A DNA stretch of 64,000 nt. It comes from Bacillus paralicheniformis. Lineage in GTDB: Bacteria; Bacillota; Bacilli; Bacillales; Bacillaceae. Below the pieces are notes generated by a model that was not told the DNA's origin, ran no database searches, and saw nothing but the letters and a program-made list of their open reading frames with translations. How positions within the stretch are numbered: position 1 is the stretch's first letter; each line of letters begins with the position of its first letter. Positions 20,791 through 31,053 of this stretch are shown one piece after another. Position numbers and translations under genes: made by a program. Location: the NCBI RefSeq assembly GCF_001042485.2, contig NZ_LBMN02000011.1, positions 1-64,000 on the forward strand, in the 5' to 3' direction.

Positions 20791-20842
20791 TTCGTTCCTC
20801 AACTCACCACTATCCACCACTTCTCTCCACAAATTTATTTTA
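20791..20842 (-). promoter_or_regulatory. mra promoter -10 and MraZ-box repeats
   Basis: A -10-like TAAAAT (20837-20842) is followed by direct repeats spaced exactly 10 bp: GTGGAGAGAA, GTGGTGGATA, GTGGTGAGTT and a degenerate GAGGAACGAA. MraZ is known to bind such 10-bp-phased GTGG/TGGG repeats near its own promoter. Confidence 0.75.
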
Positions 20843-20857
20843 CACTGTTTTAGAACA

Positions 20858-20890
20858 AAAAAAAACCCTGAACTACTCAGGGTTTTTTAA
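20858..20890 (-). terminator. Terminator of bshC
   Basis: AAAAACCCTGA and TCAGGGTTTTTT form a symmetrical stem with A and T runs on both sides. It ends 10 bases from the bshC stop and abuts the mraZ promoter; it can work in both directions. Confidence 0.85.
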
Positions 20891-20899
20891 AAAATTATT

Positions 20900-22516
20900 T
20901 CAAAGTTTGACAACTTGATGCATGTTTTGAAATGAATATGGCAAATCCTTGTATTTTTCCAAGAAATTCGGACCGTATTTGTTCAAATAATACACGATGT
21001 TCCAAATTCTCTCCTGCGGAGCGTCTAAAGGCTTGATGCTCGTTTGAATTTTGTCAAAATCACGCAAAATGTAGTTTTCTCTTTCTTCAATCCTTTTAAT
21101 AACCGTTTTCTCCAAAAATTCGAGCTGGTCTTGAATGAAGCCTGAGTTTTTTTCTAAAAGGGGGCCGAGGCTCCCATCGATTTCGAGGGCTTCAGCGCGC
21201 ACAGCGGAATGGATGTTTTCGATTTTTTCTTTCGCCTGTTTGACCGAATCGGTAAAACCGCTCGGAACCTTATCTTCAAAATACTGCTCTTTTTTGGCGC
21301 GGGCTCCCTTTTCAATCGATTCACGGAGTTCGATTCCCCGCTCGCCCAGCTTTTTTTCGATGTGCCGCTCAAGGAATGTAACCTGAAGCCTCGGTATGAC
21401 AGGCGGCATTTTATAGCCCATAACCTGAAAAGCGCCTTTCAGCTCGCCCCAATAATTGATCTCTCCGGGACCGGCGATGAACGCCAATGTCGGAAGAAGG
21501 TATTCCTGCATGAGCGGCCTTGTTACGACATTATTGCTGAACGCTTCCGGCTTTTGGCAGATCAAATCGCAAAGCTCTGCTTCAGACCACTGAAGGTGAA
21601 GCTCTTTTATAAAAAACGCCCCGTTTTCTTTTTCGATTAAAAAGCGCTCGCCGTCGTGCTCATAAAAAAGGTTCGCATGCTGTGCGGCTCCTTCGATAAT
21701 CGGTGTGTAGCCCAGTTGTTGCATGAATTCCTGCTGCCGTTTGACAGAATCGGTCAGCTCGTCGTTTCTGTTCAGCAGCTGCCGGAAAAAACGCGCTTCA
21801 AGGGCTCTGATGCCCGGGTCGCCGGAATTCAGAAGGATCAGTCCGTCTTGTTCAAACATGCCGGCAACAAGATATTCGAAAAAATCGGTGAAGGAAAGAG
21901 ACTGCCTTAAACATCGGCGCAAATGGCTGAGAAGATCATTCGTATACTCCGTTTCTTCAAATGAGGCAAAAATCCCGTCCAGCCACTTTTCAGCTTTTTC
22001 GGCATCGAGCGCCGTTTTTGACGCCTGGCTTTTTTTCCAGTGAGACTGCGGGAGCTTGTGCTTTTTCACCTTGCCCCCGTCAGAAATGTAGACGTGATTG
22101 ATTTCTTCCAGATCGTGGTCTTCCCCCGCAACCCAGAATACCGGAATGACCGGAACGTTCAGCTCTTGTTCTTTTTGCTTTGCAAATACAAGGATCGATA
22201 CGATTTTATGTATAGTGTAAAGAGGACCTGTTAAAAGGCCGGCCTGCTGCCCTCCGACAACGACGACGCTTTTCGGATCGCGAAGCCGTTCGATTGTTTC
22301 ATTCATGCTTGCCGATTGAAATTTGCTGTGATAGTCGAGCAAATAGTCAGCTAAAGCATCGCGGTCATACGTCCGGGAGGAAAGGTCATCCAAACGGACA
22401 CTCCAACTTTCATTGCTCAGGCCGTAATCGAAAAACGGCTCTATCTCCTTTTTTCCATTTATATAGTCTCGAACAAAAGGGTTTTGACTTTGTATGGAAA
22501 GTTCAGTAAGCTGCAT
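20900..22516 (-). CDS. bshC: Bacillithiol synthase BshC (putative cysteine ligase)
   Basis: Last step of bacillithiol synthesis: attaches cysteine to GlcN-malate. 538 residues, close to B. subtilis BshC (YllA, 539). A Rossmann-like core (VVVGGQQAGLLTGPLYTIHKI, VIPVFWVAGEDHDLEEINH) is followed by a C-terminal coiled coil used for dimerisation. ATG preceded by AAAGGAAG. It stands alone with its own terminator, just upstream of the mra operon as in other Bacillus. Confidence 0.95.
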   Translation of the reverse strand: MQLTELSIQSQNPFVRDYINGKKEIEPFFDYGLSNESWSVRLDDLSSRTYDRDALADYLLDYHSKFQSASMNETIERLRDPKSVVVVGGQQAGLLTGPLYTIHKIVSILVFAKQKEQELNVPVIPVFWVAGEDHDLEEINHVYISDGGKVKKHKLPQSHWKKSQASKTALDAEKAEKWLDGIFASFEETEYTNDLLSHLRRCLRQSLSFTDFFEYLVAGMFEQDGLILLNSGDPGIRALEARFFRQLLNRNDELTDSVKRQQEFMQQLGYTPIIEGAAQHANLFYEHDGERFLIEKENGAFFIKELHLQWSEAELCDLICQKPEAFSNNVVTRPLMQEYLLPTLAFIAGPGEINYWGELKGAFQVMGYKMPPVIPRLQVTFLERHIEKKLGERGIELRESIEKGARAKKEQYFEDKVPSGFTDSVKQAKEKIENIHSAVRAEALEIDGSLGPLLEKNSGFIQDQLEFLEKTVIKRIEERENYILRDFDKIQTSIKPLDAPQERIWNIVYYLNKYGPNFLEKYKDLPYSFQNMHQVVKL

Positions 22517-22594
22517 CTTTAGAACTTCCTTTCTCCAGTAAATAGTTAGCTTTCCGAAACGAGTATAGCACGTTCCGCGATTCGGTCAAAAGAT

Positions 22595-23482
22595 TTAGCT
22601 CCATTCGTTTTCAAGCGCCTTGATACTGCGATATAAAAAGGTAAGGTGCGGAGCAGACTCCTCTGACTCTTTTGCCCGCTTCAGCAAATAGCCCATGATC
22701 GCATCGGCTTCCGTTTTTCTTCCGGCCAGCACATCGGCAAGCATCGAAGACGTGTTGCTTTTTGTCCGGCGGCAAACGGAAAGAACATGGTCCCATGCTG
22801 CTTGGCGGTCTTCAAGTTTCAAAATCCGGCTCGCTTCTTCAAAGACGAGCTTCATATAGGCCTCATACATCGGCTCTTCAAGCAGTGCGCCGTTTTCCAC
22901 CCGCAAAAGAGCCGTCAGCGGATTGATGCACGCATTGACAATCAATTTTCCAGCGAGGGTCTTATACCAGTCTTCGCACCAAATAAAAGGGAACGCTTCA
23001 TGAACTGAAGCGAGCTCTTTTTTCAGCCGGGAGGCGGATGGGCTTCGGAACGCGCTCCATTTTACGGCCCCTTTTCCCGTGTGCCGGAATGTGCGGTCAT
23101 CCACCCTGACTGCGCCGTGTTCCACAGATCCCGTATAAATGCGGTGGCCCGTCTGCCATTTATCAAGCACGGGAATATGGGCCATTCCATTTTGCAGGAA
23201 CATGATATCACGAGGCGCGGCCTGTTCCAGTTCCGGCAGAACGCCTCCGAGCTGATGCTCCTTTACGGCAACAAAAAGAAGATCGCAGTCAGGATCAAGT
23301 TCAGTCCTGCCTCTGACGTTCCTGATCATCTCTTGTTCGTCTTCAAGAAGGCGGATTCCCTTTTCTTCAATCGCTTCAGCCTGTTCCTTTCTCCGAGCGA
23401 TCACCGTCACTTCATGGCCGAATGAAAAATAGTATGCAAAAAGGAGGCCGACCGAGCCTCCTCCGATGACTCCGATTTTCAC
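22595..23482 (-). CDS. panE: 2-dehydropantoate 2-reductase (PanE/YlbQ)
   Basis: NADPH-dependent reduction of ketopantoate to pantoate, for coenzyme A. Rossmann GGGSVG near the N-terminus; the catalytic Lys and Asn lie in GKLIVNACINPLTALL. The GTG at 23482 is preferred: AGGGTG lies 9 nt upstream and the B. subtilis protein starts at the equivalent residue. The ATG eight codons earlier has no ribosome site. 295 residues. Confidence 0.9.
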   Translation of the reverse strand: MKIGVIGGGSVGLLFAYYFSFGHEVTVIARRKEQAEAIEEKGIRLLEDEQEMIRNVRGRTELDPDCDLLFVAVKEHQLGGVLPELEQAAPRDIMFLQNGMAHIPVLDKWQTGHRIYTGSVEHGAVRVDDRTFRHTGKGAVKWSAFRSPSASRLKKELASVHEAFPFIWCEDWYKTLAGKLIVNACINPLTALLRVENGALLEEPMYEAYMKLVFEEASRILKLEDRQAAWDHVLSVCRRTKSNTSSMLADVLAGRKTEADAIMGYLLKRAKESEESAPHLTFLYRSIKALENEWS

Positions 23483-23604
23483 ATGCTCACACCCTGATTT
23501 TTTCATATACTGTATATCATAGCAGAAATGTTCGCCGTTGACTTGTAAGTTGTTTCAAATATTCAGAACCATTTCGCTTCATTATATTAGAAAATTTTTA
23601 TCAT

Positions 23605-23633
23605 TTGGATTTTTTGAAAAAAGCGTTTACAAT
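23605..23633 (+). promoter_or_regulatory. Candidate SigA promoter of ylbP
   Basis: TTGGAT, 17 bases, TACAAT; the -10 ends 31 bases before the ylbP ATG. Confidence 0.55.
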
Positions 23634-23664
23634 AGAAGTAGACCACAAACAAGGGGGTAACATA

Positions 23665-24144
23665 ATGGTCAAAGTCGAACGTTTGCTGATCAATTACAAA
23701 ACGCTTGAAGAATTTAAAAAGTTCAGGGAGTACGGGATTCAAGAGCTTTCCATGCTGGAGGACCTTGAAAGCAACATGATTGAAAACGACAGCAATTCAC
23801 CTTTTTACGGCATCTATTACGGGGATCGGCTCGTCGCAAGAATGAGCCTGTATAAAGCGGATGGAAAAACCAACCAATACTTTGAAGAAGGCCAGGATTA
23901 CCTCGAGCTCTGGAAGCTTGAAGTTTTGCCGGGGTATCAGCGCAACGGCTACGGTACGATGCTGGTGGAGTTCGCCAAATCATTCGGACTCCCGATTCGC
24001 ACAAGCCCGCGTGTCAAATCATCCGATTTTTGGAGCAAGATGGGCTTTACACCGGTTAAATACGATATGGCCCGGGATAAAGGGGAAAATCCGCTCGTTT
24101 GGCATCCTGCGAGCGAACCAAATCAAAGTTCTGAATCAGCCTAA
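23665..24144 (+). CDS. ylbP: GNAT-family N-acetyltransferase YlbP
   Basis: A 159-residue acetyltransferase of unknown substrate. The acetyl-CoA loop is LEVLPGYQRNGYGTMLVEFA (Q/RxxGxG/A type). ATG at 23665 with AGGGGGT seven bases upstream; it matches the B. subtilis start. Monocistronic between a SigA-like promoter and a terminator shared with the convergent gerR. Confidence 0.9.
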   Translation: MVKVERLLINYKTLEEFKKFREYGIQELSMLEDLESNMIENDSNSPFYGIYYGDRLVARMSLYKADGKTNQYFEEGQDYLELWKLEVLPGYQRNGYGTMLVEFAKSFGLPIRTSPRVKSSDFWSKMGFTPVKYDMARDKGENPLVWHPASEPNQSSESA

Positions 24145-24146
24145 AT

Positions 24147-24185
24147 GAAAAAAGCCGGCCGAAAGCGGATGGCCGGTTTTCTATT
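24147..24185. terminator. Bidirectional terminator, ylbP/gerR
   Basis: CCGGCC and GGCCGG form a stem with a 10-base loop, flanked by A's on the left and T's on the right, between the two convergent stops. Confidence 0.75.
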
Positions 24186-24786
24186 TTTCAAGTGGCTCGA
24201 GATTTTCATTCGGCTCCGGCTGGAGCTTCACCTTTTTGTTTCGTTCGCCTTCCTGAAGAACGACCATTTTTCGGGCTCTCTCCATGATTTCAATCAAGGC
24301 TTTATAGTCCTCTTCCGTCAATTCAAGCCGTTTTTTCAGCGATTGATTTTCGCTTCGCAGCTTTTCAACTTCTTGTTTCAGCTCATTGATTTCTTCAGCG
24401 AGCTTTTTCTTCTCATCTATAAAGTCTTTTTGAACAGGGGCTTCTTTCAGCTTTTCAAGGTATTGAATAACATCATCGAGCGTCAGATTTTCCGCATTGC
24501 TCCCGGAAACCGTTTTGACAGATCCAGGAAGATTCGCAGAATGGACGCCTATTTTTTTGCGCAGCTCTTTACGCTGCTTTTTTGCCAGTTCAATACCTGA
24601 TTGGTATTGCTTTCTGACAAAGGAATTCCAGCGGAATCCGCAGGCAGCGGCCGTTCTGCTTAAAGCCTTGCCCACTTCTTCAAAGGCTGAAAGCTGTGTG
24701 CCGCCTTCCCGAATGTGCCTTAAAACAACCTCAGCCAGCAATATATCTTCATCCTGTGTCCATGCATCCTGCCTTGTAATCGTCAA
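24181..24786 (-). CDS. gerR: RsfA-family sporulation transcription factor GerR (YlbO)
   Basis: N-terminal Myb/SANT-like DNA-binding domain (about 5-60: [18 protein letters not shown]...[11 protein letters not shown]), then a linker and a coiled coil (about 115-175). 201 residues; TTG start behind GGAGGGGG. In B. subtilis GerR is made in the mother cell under SigE and tunes SigE-dependent genes. A SigE-like promoter precedes it here, in agreement. Confidence 0.88.
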   Translation of the reverse strand: MTITRQDAWTQDEDILLAEVVLRHIREGGTQLSAFEEVGKALSRTAAACGFRWNSFVRKQYQSGIELAKKQRKELRKKIGVHSANLPGSVKTVSGSNAENLTLDDVIQYLEKLKEAPVQKDFIDEKKKLAEEINELKQEVEKLRSENQSLKKRLELTEEDYKALIEIMERARKMVVLQEGERNKKVKLQPEPNENLEPLEK

Positions 24787-24804
24787 ATGTTATCCCCCTC
24801 CATG

Positions 24805-24832
24805 ACTTTATGAATTTACCTCATACATATGC
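24805..24832 (-). promoter_or_regulatory. Candidate SigE promoter of gerR
   Basis: Minus strand GCATATG, 13 bases, CATAAAGT fits SigE (KMATATT, CATACAMT) with one and two mismatches. The expected transcript start lies only a few bases before GGAGG, giving a very short leader. Confidence 0.5.
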
Positions 24833-24890
24833 GGCTGATAGAGTAGATAGACTATTTTCTTTACAGGAAATAAAAGGATGAAGGGAATAA

Positions 24891-24921
24891 AAAAAACACA
24901 AGACCTGAAGTCTTGTGTTTT
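24891..24921 (-). terminator. Terminator of ylbN-rpmF
   Basis: ACACAAGAC / GTCTTGTGT stem with A and T runs on either side, 14 bases after the rpmF stop. Confidence 0.85.
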
Positions 24922-24934
24922 TCATTGTTGACGA

Positions 24935-25108
24935 TTAGTTGCTTTTTACGTCTTTTCCTTTGTATGATCCACATGCTTTGCAGACGCGGTGTGAAAGTTT
25001 CATCTCACCACAGTTTGGGCATTCTACCATACCAGGCACTTGCAATTTAAAGTGTGTACGACGAAGTCTTTTTTTCGTTTTAGAAGTTCTTCTAAAAGGT
25101 ACAGCCAT
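24935..25108 (-). CDS. rpmF: Ribosomal protein L32
   Basis: 57-residue 50S protein. It begins [10 protein letters not shown] and carries a zinc ribbon with Cys30, Cys33, Cys43 and Cys46 (CPNC...CKAC), so this is the zinc-binding form. The ATG at 25108 has GGAGGTGG upstream; three extra codons before it are not conserved. It is 23 bases after ylbN, the usual DUF177-rpmF pair. Confidence 0.97.
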   Translation of the reverse strand: MAVPFRRTSKTKKRLRRTHFKLQVPGMVECPNCGEMKLSHRVCKACGSYKGKDVKSN

Positions 25109-25131
25109 TATTCCCACCTCCTTAAAGAGCG

Positions 25132-25647
25132 TTAAGATTCATCATCTTGTTTTAAGAGCTTCTCGAGTCCGGCAAGTCTCGGATCGATCCGGTTTTTCCG
25201 GTCATCTTCTGTAATGACCTGCCAATCCTTGCCCTCCTGCGGAGCACCTTCTTCTTTTTGAACAGACTCACAAAAGATTTGCATAGGGATCTCAAGAAGG
25301 ATTTCTTCTTTCACGACCGGAGTCAAGTCGATGAGGTCATCCTCAACAATATGGACGTCTTCATCTTCCAATTCCTCGGTCTTATGAAATATAAACAGTT
25401 CTTTTGTAGAAATACTGAATGGATAACGAACATCAACAAGCGTTCTTGAGCAAGGCAAGATCATCTCGCCTGAAATGGTAAAATCAAATGCAGCCTGCTT
25501 TGAGCGGAATTCCGCGCGCCCCTTCACCCGCACCGGTGAAATGCTGCGTATTTCCGAGCTTTGAGAGAGTTCGCTTAAATCAACTGTTTCATCAAATTCA
25601 AAGTCTTTCTTCGGCATTTGATTCAGCTGATGTATCGTCCATTTCAT
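25132..25647 (-). CDS. ylbN: DUF177 (YceD-like) protein YlbN
   Basis: 171 residues, acidic, with the central conserved [14 protein letters not shown] segment and an Asp/Glu-rich C-terminus ending in [13 protein letters not shown]. The family is almost always upstream of rpmF and is linked to 23S rRNA accumulation in other organisms; the molecular role is not settled. SD AGAGGTGA. Driven by a near-perfect SigA promoter. Confidence 0.92.
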   Translation of the reverse strand: MKWTIHQLNQMPKKDFEFDETVDLSELSQSSEIRSISPVRVKGRAEFRSKQAAFDFTISGEMILPCSRTLVDVRYPFSISTKELFIFHKTEELEDEDVHIVEDDLIDLTPVVKEEILLEIPMQIFCESVQKEEGAPQEGKDWQVITEDDRKNRIDPRLAGLEKLLKQDDES

Positions 25648-25677
25648 TGTATCACCTCTGAGTGAGCAACAAACATG

Positions 25678-25706
25678 ATTATAGCTTTCATCATGTTTTT
25701 TGTCAA
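25678..25706 (-). promoter_or_regulatory. Consensus SigA promoter of ylbN-rpmF with overlapping palindrome
   Basis: Minus strand TTGACA, 17 bases, TATAAT: both hexamers are perfect. A 9-bp inverted repeat, AAACATGAT (25671-25679) / ATCATGTTT (25690-25698), overlaps the -10 and spacer and may be an operator. Confidence 0.85.
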
Positions 25707-25746
25707 TATTTTTTCTTTACAGATATGCGCCTGCGCTTTTCATTCG

Positions 25747-25775
25747 TTGACATCGTGAACAACAATTCATACACT
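25747..25775 (+). promoter_or_regulatory. SigA promoter of tmcAL
   Basis: TTGACA, 17 bases, TACACT; divergent from the ylbN promoter, about 90 bases before the start codon. Confidence 0.7.
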
Positions 25776-25864
25776 TAGAAAAAACGCTGTTTTCGCGAGG
25801 CGTCTGGACATTCCATGTGTAAATGTATCATAACTATTTCAAGAGATGCAAGAGAGGTGAAAAA

Positions 25865-27115
25865 ATGAAAGCGGTCGGCCTTGTTGTGGAATACAACCCT
25901 TTTCATAACGGACATTTATATCATATAAAGGAAGCAAAATCAGAAACGCGGAGCGAAGTGGCAGTTGCCGTTATGAGCGGCTCCTTTTTGCAGCGCGGCG
26001 AACCCGCCATCGTCTCAAAGTGGGCGCGAACGAAAATGGCGCTCGCATCTTATGCCGATGTCGTCGTTGAACTCCCTTACATATTCGCCGTTCAAAAAGC
26101 GGAAACGTTTGCTGAAGGCGCCGTCGCGATTTTAAATGAGTTAGGGTGTGCTTCTTTGTTGTTCGGAAGCGAGCACGGCGATATTGAGGCGTTTCTCAAT
26201 ACAGCCGCACATACGATAGAGCACGAAGACGGGCTCAACGAAGAAGCAAAAAAACAAATAGCGTTTGGGCTGAGCTACCCGCAAGCGATGGCAAAGGCGT
26301 TCCGGGCTGTAACCGGAGACGGCAGAAACATTGTTGACCTTTCAAAGCCGAACAACATACTCGGATTCCATTATGTGAAAGCCATCGTGCAAAAGCAATT
26401 GAGCATGAAGCCTGAAACCGTCAAGCGCCGATCCTCGGGCTATCACGATTCGGCCTTCCCGGAAGCGGACCGAATCGCAAGCGCCACAAGCATACGCAAA
26501 TCGATCTTTGAAATGGGAAGCCTCGCGAACAGCCGCTTCTACCTTCCAAAGCCATCGATCGACGAGCTTGATGAATACGCCCGGACTTTCGGCATGTGGC
26601 ACTCGCCCGAAGATTATTTCCCCTTTTTGAAATACAGCCTCCATACAATGGATACAGAAGAGCTGAAAGGGATTTATGAAGTGGAAGAAGGACTTGAGCA
26701 CCGCGCCAAAAAAGCGATCCGAAAAGCAGGCTCATTTAAGGAATACATGGAGCTTTTGAAAACGAAGCGCTATACATGGACAAGGCTGCAGCGCATGAAC
26801 ACCCATATCCTCACAAAAACGAAGAAAGCCGACGTCAAGCGCATGTTAAGCGAACCGTATCCGGCATACATCAGACTTCTCGGCATGACAAAAAAAGGAC
26901 AGGCCTATTTAGCGGAAAAGAAAAAAAGCTTGAGCGTACCCCTTATTACAAAGACGGGATCTTTTTCCCACCCTTCCCTTCAGCTCGACATAAAAGCGGG
27001 TCAAGTATACAGCGCCCCGCTCAAAGAGCCGGGGCGGACGATGCTGACAGAGCAGGAATATTCCCTTTCGCCGATCAGATATGACGAAGACAGCCGGATA
27101 TTTTTGCGCAAATAA
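25865..27115 (+). CDS. tmcAL: tRNA(Met) cytidine acetate ligase TmcAL (YlbM)
   Basis: ATP-dependent enzyme making N4-acetylcytidine at the elongator tRNA(Met) wobble base from acetate. Nucleotidyltransferase fold: VEYNPFHNGHLYH contains the HxGH site near residue 18, and the family motif SGSFLQRGEPA follows. The ATG at 25865 has AGAGAGGTGA upstream; 416 residues versus about 415 in B. subtilis. Monocistronic. Confidence 0.93.
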   Translation: MKAVGLVVEYNPFHNGHLYHIKEAKSETRSEVAVAVMSGSFLQRGEPAIVSKWARTKMALASYADVVVELPYIFAVQKAETFAEGAVAILNELGCASLLFGSEHGDIEAFLNTAAHTIEHEDGLNEEAKKQIAFGLSYPQAMAKAFRAVTGDGRNIVDLSKPNNILGFHYVKAIVQKQLSMKPETVKRRSSGYHDSAFPEADRIASATSIRKSIFEMGSLANSRFYLPKPSIDELDEYARTFGMWHSPEDYFPFLKYSLHTMDTEELKGIYEVEEGLEHRAKKAIRKAGSFKEYMELLKTKRYTWTRLQRMNTHILTKTKKADVKRMLSEPYPAYIRLLGMTKKGQAYLAEKKKSLSVPLITKTGSFSHPSLQLDIKAGQVYSAPLKEPGRTMLTEQEYSLSPIRYDEDSRIFLRK

Positions 27116-27146
27116 AACCGCCTGATGTTGCTCATCAGGCGGTTTT
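27114..27146. terminator. Bidirectional terminator, tmcAL/ylbL
   Basis: AAAACCGCCTGATG and CATCAGGCGGTTTT form a 14-bp stem with a 5-base loop, between the convergent stops. Confidence 0.95.
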
Positions 27147-28157
27147 CACTTTATCTTCCAAATAATGAATCGCATCATCCATCGTGTCGACAGGGACGAT
27201 TTTCATATCGGTTTTAATATCTTTTGCCGTTTTGACCGCTTCTTCGTAGTTAGATCCTTTTTTTCCGCCTTCGTTCGGAGCAAAAAAGATGTCGGCTCCC
27301 GCCTTATCTGCGGCAACGACTTTCTGGCTGATGCCGCCGATCGGACCGACTTTGCCTTCGTCATCGATCGTTCCGGTTCCCGCAATATGGTGTCCTTTCG
27401 TCTCGTCTTCTTTTGTCAGCTGATTATAGATCTCCATTGACATCATCAGCCCCGCCGAAGGACCGCCGATGTTTTCAATGTCCATATCGACCTCCGGCTT
27501 CACCTTGACATTGCGGTCTGTGATGAGGGATACGCCAAGCCCGGCTCTCTTCGGATCTTCTTTAAATGTTTTCAGCTTCATCTCATATGTTTTTTCTTCT
27601 TTATCCCGTTCAACTACGATTTTCACGGGGTCTCCGGCTTTTTTTGATTCGATGTAGCGGACGAAGCTCTCCGCTGAACGGAACGTTTTTCCGTCAGCTT
27701 TTTTAATTTTGTCTCCGACTTGTATTTTTCCTTCTGCAGGCATGCCGCTGACGACCGTCATGGCATATACGCCGTTAAACGTGTAGCTGACTTCTTTTCC
27801 GGCCCGCTTATAAGCGGCGATCATCGCATTTTCCTGGGAATCTCTCATCATTTGCAGCTGGCGCTTCATATATTCCTGATCAGATTCGCCTTCTTGTTTG
27901 AAATTTTCTTCCGGAAGAATTTCGTGATAAGGGCGCACTTTTGCCCACATGTATGTAAGCGGATTTGCAGAGCCGACTTTCACTGTCATTAAAGAAAAGC
28001 TCCCTTTTTCAGGATAGCCGTTATCAACTTTAATTAAAGGTTTCAGCTCAGTCGCTTCGCCGGGTTCTGTGATGTAATAAGGCAGCTTCACAAATGACAG
28101 CGCGGCCGTGATGATAACGATCAGTAATGCGATGCGTATAATTCTTTTTTTCAGCAT
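27135..28157 (-). CDS. ylbL: Membrane-anchored PDZ-Lon-type protease YlbL
   Basis: Order: N-terminal membrane anchor (about 7-22), extracytoplasmic region, PDZ domain (about 125-200), Lon-type proteolytic domain with the Ser of [10 protein letters not shown] and the Lys of [22 protein letters not shown]. The ATG at 28157 (340 residues) has GGAGGG ten bases upstream and aligns with B. subtilis YlbL (341). The 31 codons before it are unlikely to be translated. In B. subtilis YlbL helps clear the division inhibitor YneA. Confidence 0.9.
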   Translation of the reverse strand: MLKKRIIRIALLIVIITAALSFVKLPYYITEPGEATELKPLIKVDNGYPEKGSFSLMTVKVGSANPLTYMWAKVRPYHEILPEENFKQEGESDQEYMKRQLQMMRDSQENAMIAAYKRAGKEVSYTFNGVYAMTVVSGMPAEGKIQVGDKIKKADGKTFRSAESFVRYIESKKAGDPVKIVVERDKEEKTYEMKLKTFKEDPKRAGLGVSLITDRNVKVKPEVDMDIENIGGPSAGLMMSMEIYNQLTKEDETKGHHIAGTGTIDDEGKVGPIGGISQKVVAADKAGADIFFAPNEGGKKGSNYEEAVKTAKDIKTDMKIVPVDTMDDAIHYLEDKVKTA

Positions 28158-28479
28158 GTATATGTAACCCTCCATCTTTATTTTCACCGGCTCACATCTT
28201 CGGTCCGGTTCCAAATTTTCAGCCTGCATGAATTCACAGATGTATGCCATACCTTCTATTGATGCTTATTAAGGAGAAGGGCTTCAGCAAGTCTCAAGCA
28301 GCTTCCGGTTCATTTGTATCGCCGATCTGCAATCTGGTGGTCTAAAATGAGGACCAGCCTTCGTATAATGATAAAGAAGTTTCACGGAGAAGGCTTCCGC
28401 ACAAATCGGGCAAGCTTTTCGTTTATTTTATCATGATCCTGTTTCCAATGTGTATTCACAGCCGCAAAGGGGGTTAGAA

Positions 28480-29691
28480 ATGGACATGTCAAAGGTAAAG
28501 ACACTTATGATTGCCGTTTTGCTGCTTTCGTTTACAGCCGCCGTCATCACCCATCCGCAAGAATCATTTGACGCTTCTAAAAGTGGACTTGCCATGTGGT
28601 GGGAGGTCGTATTCCCTTCCCTTTTGCCTTTTTTTATTTTATCAGAGCTCTTGATCGGATTTGGTGTCGTCAGGTTTGTCGGGCTGCTGCTAGAGCCTTT
28701 CATGAGACCGGTGTTCCGCGTTCCCGGCGTCGGAGGGTTCGTGCTTGCGATGGGAATGGCATCAGGAAATCCGGCCGGTGCAAAACTGACTTCAAGGCTG
28801 AGACAAGAGCGGCAGATTTCACGGGTCGAAGCAGAGCGGCTCGCTTCGTTCACCAACTCATCTAACCCGCTGTTTATTTTCGGAGCCGTTGCGGTCGGCT
28901 TTTTCCATAATCCTTCTCTCGGCGTCGTGCTTGCGGCAGCCCATTATTTGGGCAATTTCGCAGTCGGGTTGACGATGCGTACTTACGGAAGAAAAGAAGA
29001 GAACCGCACCGCTGTGCGAAAGAAGCTTCCTTTGCCTTCTATTAAAGAAGCCTTAAAAGCGCTCCATCAGGCAAGACTTGAAGAAAAGCGGCCGCTCGGC
29101 AAACTTTTGAGCGATGCTGTCATCTCTTCTGTCCAAACGCTGTTAATGGTGGGCGGCTTCATCATTCTTTTTTCGGTTTTTAATAACATTCTTTCTGTGA
29201 TGCACATCACCGACATTCTTTCGCACGCCACACGAATGATTTTGACTGCTCTTCAATTCCCCGGTGATTTTGATAAACCGTTATTATCGGGATTGTTTGA
29301 AATTACGCTCGGCAGCAAACTGGTCAGTGCTACGGATGCGGCGCTTCTCCAGCAAGCGGTGATTGTCAGCTTTATTTTGGGTTTCAGCGGCTTCTGCGTT
29401 CAGGCGCAGGTTGCAGGCATTCTTGCTGAAACCGATATTCGCTTTAAGCCGTTTTTTATCGCCCGCATCCTCCAGGGCATTTATGCAGCGATCTTTGTTC
29501 TTATTCTTTGGAAGCCTCTTTATACATCGTTCTATTCTCCGACGGAGCCGGCCTTCTCCTTTCTGACGGCCGGGAAAACGGAATCTTTCTTTCTGCAGAT
29601 GTGGAACGCGTTGGCAGAGATTGGTCCGCTCCTTACGATCGGCACCCTTCTCATTTACAGCATTCTTTATGCCAAATCTTACGCCCCTGCT

Positions 29692-29700
<9 letters not shown>
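28480..29700 (+). CDS. ylbJ: Sporulation integral membrane protein YlbJ
   Basis: About eight hydrophobic segments in 406 residues, with the Gate/nucleoside-recognition-like motifs GGFVLAMGMASGNPAGAK and FTNSSNPLFIFGAVAVGF in each half. ATG at 28480 with GGGGGTT seven bases upstream. Belongs to a family needed for spore formation and known to be SigE-dependent in B. subtilis. A weak CGTATAAT (28362-28369) could be its -10, but no good -35 is seen in the 322-base gap to ylbL. Substrate unknown. Confidence 0.9.
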
Positions 29701-30762
<1,062 letters not shown>

Positions 30763-30810
30763 ACTTCCACCACTTTTTCTTAAAACTCGAAAAAAATCAT
30801 TCCTATCTTA

Positions 30811-30945
30811 TCATAAAGTGTTTTCTGGCACAAACACCCAAAGTACAAATTCATATGTATAGCAAAAAGGCTCAGTGGTGATAATAATAGCAACAGCATC
30901 GATTGATGTTGTTGCCAACCGCGGAGAAGACTTACGTTTCCCCAT
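30811..30945 (-). CDS. Possible small protein (44 residues) or ylbH leader RNA
   Basis: ATG at 30945 follows GGAGGAAGAACTT, a strong ribosome site, and opens 44 codons: MGKRKSSPRLATTSIDAVAI, then a hydrophobic half ending ENTL. The same stretch contains a stem-loop (CAACAACATC / GATGCTGTTG) and lies where the Rfam ylbH leader is placed. Either the conserved element is really a small basic-hydrophobic protein, or the RNA carries a spurious frame. I do not recognise a family. Confidence 0.4.
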   Translation of the reverse strand: MGKRKSSPRLATTSIDAVAIIITTEPFCYTYEFVLWVFVPENTL

Positions 30946-31008
30946 AAGTTCTTCCTCCGGTTTCTCCTCTCCCTTTGCCTTCTCCTTGATTTTTAAGGAA
31001 TAGAAGGA

Positions 31009-31040
31009 CCCCGCAGAGGTATTTCTGCGGGGATTTTTTT
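31009..31040. terminator. Hairpin terminator downstream of ylbG
   Basis: CCCCGCAGA / TTCTGCGGGG stem followed by seven T's on the plus strand. On the minus strand, where ylbG ends, the tail is only TCCTTCTATT, so it would be a weak terminator for ylbG. Confidence 0.6.
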
Positions 31041-31053
31041 AAAATAAAGCAAG

